Positions 58,292 through 64,000 of a stretch of DNA of 64,000 bases are shown here, in pieces (the stretch's first letter is position 1; every line of letters begins with the position of its first letter). Both the position numbers and the translations under genes were made by a program. The stretch is taken from positions 5,788,501 to 5,852,500 of the forward strand of contig NZ_CP020700.1 in assembly GCF_003932715.1 (NCBI RefSeq), written 5' to 3'. The notes beneath the pieces are model-generated. The model saw only the letters and a list, made by a program, of their open reading frames with translations. It was not told where the DNA came from and did no database searches. The stretch comes from Streptomyces tsukubensis. Its GTDB lineage: Bacteria > Actinomycetota > Actinomycetes > Streptomycetales > Streptomycetaceae.

Positions 58292-61252
58292 ATGGCGACG
58301 GACCACGGATCCAGCACGGCGGGGGCGCCGGCGACGACCTTCGGCAAACGGCCCCGCACACCTCCCGGCTCCGGTGCCGGTTCAGCTGCCGGTGCCCGTC
58401 CCGGGAGTGGGCCGGTGACCGCCGGGGAGGCGGTGGCGGCCCCCCGGACGGGCCCCGTCGCGGGCGGTGTCGCCGCCCCCCTCCTCCTCGCCGTCGTCTG
58501 CGCCGGATACGCGGTCGGCGCGGTCCTCGGCTGGGGCTCCCGGGAACTGGCCCTGTTCATGGGCGATTTCGGACTGAGCGCCGCCGCGCTGGTCGCCGCG
58601 GTCTCCTGCTTCTGTTACGCACGCCGGCTGCCGTCCCGGCTCCGCCCGGCCTGGCTGCTGTTCGCGCTCTCCTCCCTCATGGCGGCGATCGGGAACGGCG
58701 TCTGGGGCTGGTACGAGGTGGTCCTGGACCGGCCGGTGCCCAGCCCGTCCGCCGCCGACGTGTTCTTCCTCTGCTTTGCGCCGCCCGCGATCGTCGGCCT
58801 GCTCGTCCTGGCCAAACGGCCGGTCACCCGGGCCGGCTGGTTCTGTCTCGCGCTCGACGCCTGGCTCATCGGCGGCTCCCTGCTCACCATCTCCTGGAGC
58901 CTGGCCCTCGCCCACACGGCACACGCCCAGGGGCAGAGCGTGGCACCCGCCGCGCTCGCCCTCGCCTATCCGATGCTGGACATCGTCCTCGTCAGCATGG
59001 TCCTGGCCCTGCACTTCCGGCGCTCCGGCGGCAACCGCTCCGCGGTCAACACCGCCGTCGCCGCCTTCGCCCTGACCGTCGTCTCCGACGCGCTGTTCAC
59101 CTCACCGCTGCTCCGTGAGACCTACCGTTCGGGCCAGCTGCTGGACGCCGGCTGGTTCGCCGGTTCGCTGCTGCTCGCGTACGCGCCCTGGGGCGTGCGC
59201 AGACCGGCTGAGCCGCCGCGCCCGCCGCGCGGCCCGCTCCAGTCGACCCGGCCGGTCGCGGGCTCGCTGTCCGCGCTGACGCCCTATCTCGCCGCCGCCG
59301 TGTGCACACTGGGAATCCTCTACCACGTCGTCGAGGAGCGCCGGGTCGACCGGGTCGTGGTCATCACCGCCTGTACGGTCGTGCTCGCCCTGGTGGTACG
59401 CCAGGGGATCATGCTCGTCGACAATGTCTCCCTCACCACCGAGCTGGCCCAGAAGGAGAACCACTTCCGCTCCCTCGTCCAGGGCTCCAGCGACGTCATC
59501 ATGATCGCCGCGCCCTCGGGAGTGCTGCGGTACGTCAGCCCCGCCGCATCCGGTGTCTACGGGCGCGACGCCGAGGAGCTGATCGGCTCCGAGCTGGCCT
59601 GTCTGCTCCACCCCCAGGACCTCGGCCGGGTCGTCCACGAGGTACGGCGCTTCCTCGCCGCCTCCCCGGCGGACGAGCCGACGATGCGGATCGAATGCCG
59701 CTTCCGCTCCGGCGGCGGCGAATGGCTCCACGTCGAATCCACCGTCAACCGCCACCAGGGCGGACTGATCTTCAACTGCCGGGACGTCACCGAGCGGGTC
59801 AGACTCCAGGCCCAGCTGCAGCACAGCGCCGAGCACGACCCGCTGACCGACCTGCCCAACCGGGCGCTGTTCACGGAGCGGGTCCGCCGGGGCATCGGCG
59901 GCCGCCGCTCCGGCGACACGGGCACCGCCGTGCTCTTCATCGACCTCGACGGCTTCAAGGGCGTCAACGACCGGCTCGGCCACCAGGCGGGCGACGAACT
60001 GCTGATCGGCGCCGCGCACCGGCTGGCCGAGTCCGTGCGGTCCGGGGACACCGCAGCCCGGCTCGGCGGTGACGAGTTCGCCGCCCTCATCCTGGGCGAC
60101 GGCGCCCGGGACCGCGCCTCCCGGGAGGCCCAGGTCCTTGAGATCGCCGAACGGCTGCGCCTCACCCTCTCCCAGCCGTACCGCATCGACGGCCAGGACG
60201 TCCGGGTCGCCGCCTCCATCGGGGTGGCCTTCGCCGAACCGGGTATCGGGTCGTCCGATCTGATGCGCAACGCCGACCTCGCCATGTACCGGGCCAAGGC
60301 GGGCGGCAAGGACCGGGTCGAGCTGTACGCCCCCCAGATGCAGGCCGAAGTCGTCCGCCGCACCGAACTCGCCGCCCGGTTGCGCACCGCCCTCCACGAG
60401 GGCGAGTTCGCCCTGCTCCACCAGCCCGTGGTGAGCCTGGCCAGCGGCCGTATCGAATCGGTCGCCGCCCAGGCCCGCTGGCGCTCGGCGCACGGCATCC
60501 TCTTCACCCCCGGCGAATTCCTGCGGGTCTCCGGCGACGCCGACCGCGCCGACGAGCTGGGCCGCTGGCTGCTGGAGGAGTCCGTCGCCCAGGCCGCGGA
60601 GCGGGGCAGACTCGGACACCACACCCCGGTGACGGTCCGGGTCTCCAGCCGCCGCCTCCTCGACCGCTCCCTGCCTCCCGGCGGCATCGAGCGGATGCTG
60701 GCCCGGCACGGCCTGCCGTCCCGTGCGCTGATCGTCGAACTGTCCGACCCCGACCCCCGGCTCCGCCAGGACTCCCGGTCCTCCTTCGACGAACTGGAGC
60801 AGCGGCTGATGGCGCTGCGCAGAATCGGCGTCCGGATCGCCCTGGACGGCTTCGGCAGCGGCCACGGTGCGATCGACGCCCTGCGCCGGCTCCCCGTGGA
60901 CATCCTCAAACTGGACCGCGGGCTGGTCGACGGGATCGTGGAGTCCTCCCGGCTGCACAAGATCACCAGCGGGCTGCTGAGAATCGCCGGCGATCTCGGG
61001 ATGGAGTCCGTCGCCGAGGGGGTGGACCTGCCGGAGCAGGTGCTCGCCCTGCGGGCGATGGGCTGCACCCACGGCCAGGGCGCGGCCTTCTCCGGCGCCC
61101 TGGACGAGTACAGGCTGCGCCGTGCCCTGGTCAGAGACGACTGCCCGGTGCCGGGCGGGGCCGCCCTGCCGGTGCTGACGGGGGGTGCGGGCGGTGGCTC
61201 GTTCCGCATGCGCACCGGCTCACATAATGAGACGCGCGTCCCACCGGCTTGA
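58292..61252 (+). CDS. Membrane PAS-GGDEF protein with degenerate EAL domain
   Basis: A 986-residue protein if read from ATG 58292; GTG 58415, seven bases behind GGGAG, may be the true start. Several membrane helices (about 50-385) are followed by a PAS domain (about 390-510), GGDEF (592-596) with an RxxD inhibitory site at 583-586, then an EAL-like domain. The GGDEF domain looks active. In the EAL domain the motif is AAQ (725-727) instead of EAL, and DDFGTG has become DGFGSG, so phosphodiesterase activity is unlikely. Position before ilvB matches a c-di-GMP gene in S. coelicolor. Confidence 0.85.
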   Translation: MATDHGSSTAGAPATTFGKRPRTPPGSGAGSAAGARPGSGPVTAGEAVAAPRTGPVAGGVAAPLLLAVVCAGYAVGAVLGWGSRELALFMGDFGLSAAALVAAVSCFCYARRLPSRLRPAWLLFALSSLMAAIGNGVWGWYEVVLDRPVPSPSAADVFFLCFAPPAIVGLLVLAKRPVTRAGWFCLALDAWLIGGSLLTISWSLALAHTAHAQGQSVAPAALALAYPMLDIVLVSMVLALHFRRSGGNRSAVNTAVAAFALTVVSDALFTSPLLRETYRSGQLLDAGWFAGSLLLAYAPWGVRRPAEPPRPPRGPLQSTRPVAGSLSALTPYLAAAVCTLGILYHVVEERRVDRVVVITACTVVLALVVRQGIMLVDNVSLTTELAQKENHFRSLVQGSSDVIMIAAPSGVLRYVSPAASGVYGRDAEELIGSELACLLHPQDLGRVVHEVRRFLAASPADEPTMRIECRFRSGGGEWLHVESTVNRHQGGLIFNCRDVTERVRLQAQLQHSAEHDPLTDLPNRALFTERVRRGIGGRRSGDTGTAVLFIDLDGFKGVNDRLGHQAGDELLIGAAHRLAESVRSGDTAARLGGDEFAALILGDGARDRASREAQVLEIAERLRLTLSQPYRIDGQDVRVAASIGVAFAEPGIGSSDLMRNADLAMYRAKAGGKDRVELYAPQMQAEVVRRTELAARLRTALHEGEFALLHQPVVSLASGRIESVAAQARWRSAHGILFTPGEFLRVSGDADRADELGRWLLEESVAQAAERGRLGHHTPVTVRVSSRRLLDRSLPPGGIERMLARHGLPSRALIVELSDPDPRLRQDSRSSFDELEQRLMALRRIGVRIALDGFGSGHGAIDALRRLPVDILKLDRGLVDGIVESSRLHKITSGLLRIAGDLGMESVAEGVDLPEQVLALRAMGCTHGQGAAFSGALDEYRLRRALVRDDCPVPGGAALPVLTGGAGGGSFRMRTGSHNETRVPPA

Positions 61253-61285
61253 CAGTGACAGCGCGTCGGGGAGAGGGTCAGTGCC

Positions 61286-61327
61286 ATGCGCACCCGAATT
61301 CTCGTACTTGGACAGCGCGTCGGCTGA
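61286..61327 (+). CDS. ilvB leader peptide (branched-chain attenuator)
   Basis: A 13-codon frame reads MRTRILVLGQRVG, so Ile-Leu-Val-Leu come in succession and another Val precedes the end. GGGAGAGGG precedes ATG 61286. Ribosome stalling at these codons when branched-chain amino acids are scarce would block the downstream terminator hairpin. The same type of leader precedes ilvB in other actinobacteria. Confidence 0.88.
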   Translation: MRTRILVLGQRVG

Positions 61328-61369
61328 GCGGGTTCTCCACCAGGACCCGTGGACACCTCCCGACGCGCT

Positions 61370-61403
61370 CCCCTCGCTTGCCTCACGGCACGAGGGGTTT
61401 TTT
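61370..61403 (+). terminator. ilvB attenuator hairpin
   Basis: CCCCTCG (61370-61376) pairs with CGAGGGG (61391-61397), with an inner TGCC/GGCA stem and a TCAC loop, followed by six Ts (61398-61403). It is one of the few classical intrinsic terminators in the window and lies between the leader peptide and ilvB. Confidence 0.92.
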
Positions 61404-61621
61404 GTTGCACGGGCACCGGGCGGCGAACCGGAGCCAAGCGGCAGAAGGCCGAGCAAAACACCCTCGATACCGGCACCACCCCGCGACAGTCACCACCCCG
61501 AGACACTCCGCACCACCGAGACACTCCGCACCACCGTCTCGCCACCGCACCACCGTCTCACCAGCAGCACTCAGCAGCATCCCGCAGCACCCTTCAGCGA
61601 ATCCTCCGCTTCGAGAAGAGA

Positions 61622-63481
61622 ATGCCGATGACCGAGCAGGCCACCGGGGCCCCCCATCCCCAGCCGCGCGCCCGTACGGGCGGACAGCCGACCGTCGCGG
61701 TCGAGCACGTCACAGGCGCGCAGTCCCTCATCCGCTCTCTTGAAGAAGTGGGGGCGGACACCGTCTTCGGCATCCCCGGCGGAGCCATCCTCCCGGCCTA
61801 CGACCCGATGATGGACTCCACCAAGGTGCGCCACGTCCTGGTCCGGCACGAGCAGGGCGCGGGCCATGCCGCCACCGGATACGCCCAGGCGACCGGGAAG
61901 GTCGGGGTCTGTATGGCCACCTCGGGCCCGGGTGCCACCAATCTGGTCACCCCGATCGCCGACGCGCACATGGACTCCGTCCCACTGGTCGCGATCACCG
62001 GCCAGGTCGCCTCGCACGCCATCGGTACGGACGCCTTCCAGGAGGCGGACATCGTCGGCATCACCATGCCGATCACCAAGCACAACTTCCTGGTCACCAA
62101 GGCCGAGGACATCCCGAAGACGATCGCGGAGGCCTTCCACATCGCCTCCACCGGCCGCCCCGGACCGGTCCTCGTCGACATCGCCAAGGACGCCCTCCAG
62201 GCGCGGACCACCTTCTCCTGGCCGCCCGCCCAGGACCTGCCCGGCTACCGGCCCGTCACCAAGCCGCACGCCAAGCAGATCCGCGAGGCCGCGAAGCTGA
62301 TCACCGAGGCCAAGCGGCCGGTGCTGTACGTCGGCGGCGGCGTCATCAAGGCCCGTGCCACCGCCGAGCTGAAGGTCCTCGCGGAGCTGACCGGCGCCCC
62401 CGTCACCACCACCCTGATGGCCCTGGGCGCCTTCCCCGACAGCCATCCGCTGCACGTCGGCATGCCCGGGATGCACGGCTCCGTCACCGCCGTCACCTCC
62501 CTCCAGAAGGCCGATCTGATCGTCGCGCTGGGCGCCCGCTTCGACGACCGGGTCACCGGCAAGCTGGACAGCTTCGCCCCGTACGCCAAGATCGTCCACG
62601 CCGATATCGACCCGGCGGAGATCGGCAAGAACCGCACCGCCGACGTCCCGATCGTCGGTGACGCCCGCGAGGTCATCGCCGATCTCGTCCAGGCGGTGCA
62701 GGCCGAGCACAGCGAGGGCCGGCGCGGCGACTACACCGCCTGGTGGAAGGACCTCAACCGCTGGCGGGAAACCTACCCCCTCGGCTACGACCAGCCCGGG
62801 GACGGCAGCCTCTCCCCGCAGCAGGTCATCCAGCGCATCGGCCAGCTGGCCCCCGCGGACACCATCTACGCGGCCGGAGTCGGCCAGCACCAGATGTGGG
62901 CCGCCCACTTCATCAACTACGAGCAGCCCGCCACCTGGCTGAACTCCGGCGGCGCCGGGACGATGGGCTACGCGGTCCCCGCCGCCATGGGCGCCAAGGC
63001 GGGCGCCCCCGAGCGCACGGTCTGGGCCATCGACGGCGACGGCTGCTTCCAGATGACCAACCAGGAACTCACCACCTGCGCGCTCAACAACATCCCCATC
63101 AAGGTCGCCATCATCAACAACGGCGCCCTCGGGATGGTCCGCCAGTGGCAGACCCTCTTCTACAACCAGCGCTACTCCAACACCGTGCTGCACTCGGGCC
63201 CCGACGCCGTCGCCGGCGGACCGAGCGCCGGCACCCGCGTCCCGGACTTCGTCAAACTGTCCGAGGCGATGGGCTGCCACGCCCTGCGCTGTGAATCCCC
63301 CGAGGACCTCGACAAGGTCATCGCCGAGGCCAACGCGATCAACGACCGGCCCGTGGTGATCGACTTCATCGTCCACGAGGACGCCATGGTCTGGCCGATG
63401 GTGGCCGCCGGCACCTCCAACGACGAGGTCATGGCCGCCCGCGGGGTCCGTCCCGACTTCGGCGACGGCGAAGACGACTGA
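61622..63481 (+). CDS. ilvB: Acetolactate synthase large subunit
   Basis: A 619-residue ThDP enzyme that condenses pyruvate into acetolactate or acetohydroxybutyrate for valine, leucine and isoleucine synthesis. The catalytic Glu is in [14 protein letters not shown]. The ThDP motif is [14 protein letters not shown], with the downstream [13 protein letters not shown] loop, and FAD/substrate segments such as [13 protein letters not shown] are intact. I chose ATG 61622; ATG 61628 is close enough to GAGAAGAG to be the alternative. The upstream attenuator controls it, and ilvN follows 29 bases after its stop. Confidence 0.97.
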   Translation: MPMTEQATGAPHPQPRARTGGQPTVAVEHVTGAQSLIRSLEEVGADTVFGIPGGAILPAYDPMMDSTKVRHVLVRHEQGAGHAATGYAQATGKVGVCMATSGPGATNLVTPIADAHMDSVPLVAITGQVASHAIGTDAFQEADIVGITMPITKHNFLVTKAEDIPKTIAEAFHIASTGRPGPVLVDIAKDALQARTTFSWPPAQDLPGYRPVTKPHAKQIREAAKLITEAKRPVLYVGGGVIKARATAELKVLAELTGAPVTTTLMALGAFPDSHPLHVGMPGMHGSVTAVTSLQKADLIVALGARFDDRVTGKLDSFAPYAKIVHADIDPAEIGKNRTADVPIVGDAREVIADLVQAVQAEHSEGRRGDYTAWWKDLNRWRETYPLGYDQPGDGSLSPQQVIQRIGQLAPADTIYAAGVGQHQMWAAHFINYEQPATWLNSGGAGTMGYAVPAAMGAKAGAPERTVWAIDGDGCFQMTNQELTTCALNNIPIKVAIINNGALGMVRQWQTLFYNQRYSNTVLHSGPDAVAGGPSAGTRVPDFVKLSEAMGCHALRCESPEDLDKVIAEANAINDRPVVIDFIVHEDAMVWPMVAAGTSNDEVMAARGVRPDFGDGEDD

Positions 63482-63510
63482 GCGCGCAGAGAGAGACGGA
63501 AGACCCACTC

Positions 63511-64000
63511 ATGTCAACCAAGCACACGCTCTCCGTCCTGGTGGAGAACACCCCGGGCATCCTCGCCCGGATCGCCGCCCTCTTCTCCCGCCGCGGCTTC
63601 AATATCGACTCCCTTGCCGTCGGCGTCACGGAGCACCCCGACATCTCCCGCATCACCATCGTGGTCGGTGTCGAGGACCTCCCCCTGGAGCAGGTCACCA
63701 AGCAGCTCAACAAGCTCGTCAATGTGCTGAAGATCGTCGAGCTGGAACCCAGCGCCGCGATCCAGCGCGAACTGGTCCTGGTGAAGGTCCGGGCCGACAA
63801 CGAGACCCGCTCCCAGATCACCGAGATCGTCCAGTTGTTCCGCGCCAAAACCGTGGACGTCGCACCCGAGGCCGTGACCATCGAGGCCACCGGGTCCAGC
63901 GACAAACTGGAGGCCATGCTCCGGATGCTGGAGCCGTACGGCATCAAGGAACTGGTCCAGTCCGGCACGATCGCCATAGGGCGTGGCGCCCGGTCCATCA
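63511..64000 (+). CDS. ilvN: Acetolactate synthase small subunit (3' end outside window)
   Basis: 163 codons are present and the frame is open at the window edge; full-length IlvN is about 170-175 residues, so only the last few are missing. The ACT domain opens TKHTLSVLVENTPGILARIA with FSRRGFNIDSLAVG and ITIVVGVEDLPLEQV. The C-terminal half has ELVLVKVRADNETRSQI and ends GRGARSI. The subunit stimulates IlvB and gives valine feedback inhibition. ATG 63511 follows a GAGAGAGACGGAAGA purine-rich tract. Confidence 0.95.
   Translation, partial: MSTKHTLSVLVENTPGILARIAALFSRRGFNIDSLAVGVTEHPDISRITIVVGVEDLPLEQVTKQLNKLVNVLKIVELEPSAAIQRELVLVKVRADNETRSQITEIVQLFRAKTVDVAPEAVTIEATGSSDKLEAMLRMLEPYGIKELVQSGTIAIGRGARSI

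Noticed and set aside
58167..58418. 83-codon frame with a fair ribosome site upstream of the PAS-GGDEF gene
   Set aside because: It turns Arg- and Pro-rich, is out of frame with the GGDEF gene, and shows no domain. A frameshifted N-terminus was considered but nothing supports it.

Overview
The window is very GC-rich, uses GTG and occasional TTG starts freely, and carries a gene order typical of a Streptomyces chromosome: gcvT-gcvH-glyA-sdaA, two SseB-type genes, an opp-type transporter, cysteine desulfurase/mnmA, ligA, gatC-gatA-gatB, two GGDEF/EAL proteins and ilvB-ilvN. The genus is inferred from this order and the protein types; the species cannot be named from the sequence.

Region 1 (1-3.6 kb, minus strand) is the edge of an integrated conjugative element. 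It has a polytopic TrbL/VirB6-like membrane protein cut by the window edge, a bitopic conjugation-type protein, a small two-helix membrane protein and a secreted NlpC/P60 wall hydrolase. No integrase or tRNA is visible, so the other end of the element must lie to the left.

Region 2 (3.6-11.1 kb) is an accessory block of DNA-acting proteins: an orphan N4/N6 DNA methyltransferase, a NucS-like PD-(D/E)XK nuclease fused to a DUF5655-like domain, an HNH endonuclease, a DUF4365 nuclease-like domain fused to four membrane helices, and a tightly overlapping three-gene operon that matches the predicted ABC-three-component (ABC-3C) conflict system: Mrr-like nuclease effector, middle component, and DUF3732 Rad50-like ATPase with a CxxC hook. 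The HNH and DUF4365 genes are visibly less GC-rich than their surroundings. Between this block and the core chromosome lies a helically phased array of 11-bp CAGGGA repeats (11527-11613), a candidate element-boundary or arm-site array.

Region 3 (11.6-19.7 kb) is one-carbon/serine metabolism. A tandem glycine riboswitch (about 16195-16405) precedes gcvT, gcvH, glyA and sdaA, all read leftwards. Rightwards lie a P-loop ATPase and two SseB-family genes separated by a 208-bp MITE with perfect 17-bp ends.

Region 4 (20.3-26.8 kb) is a complete oligopeptide-type ABC transporter (permease, lipoprotein, permease, two ATPases) with a strong hairpin after the lipoprotein gene. Region 5 (26.9-38.1 kb) holds a TRIC-type channel, a thioesterase-like protein, cysteine desulfurase with mnmA (tRNA 2-thiolation), an amidase, a hydrolase, a LOG-family protein, an SDR, a methionine synthase-like protein and ligA; several of these starts look leaderless. 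Region 6 (38.4-44.3 kb) has an RmdB-type GGDEF-EAL protein and gatCAB with a small membrane protein between gatA and gatB. Region 7 (44.4-58 kb) is a mixed set: a GC-rich repetitive spacer, an MMPL transporter, two acetyltransferases, a large LuxR-family ATPase regulator, a PQQ-type sugar dehydrogenase lipoprotein, an aldo/keto reductase and a 2-hydroxyacid dehydrogenase. Region 8 (58-64 kb) has a PAS-GGDEF protein with a degenerate EAL domain, then the ilv leader peptide, attenuator, ilvB and a truncated ilvN.
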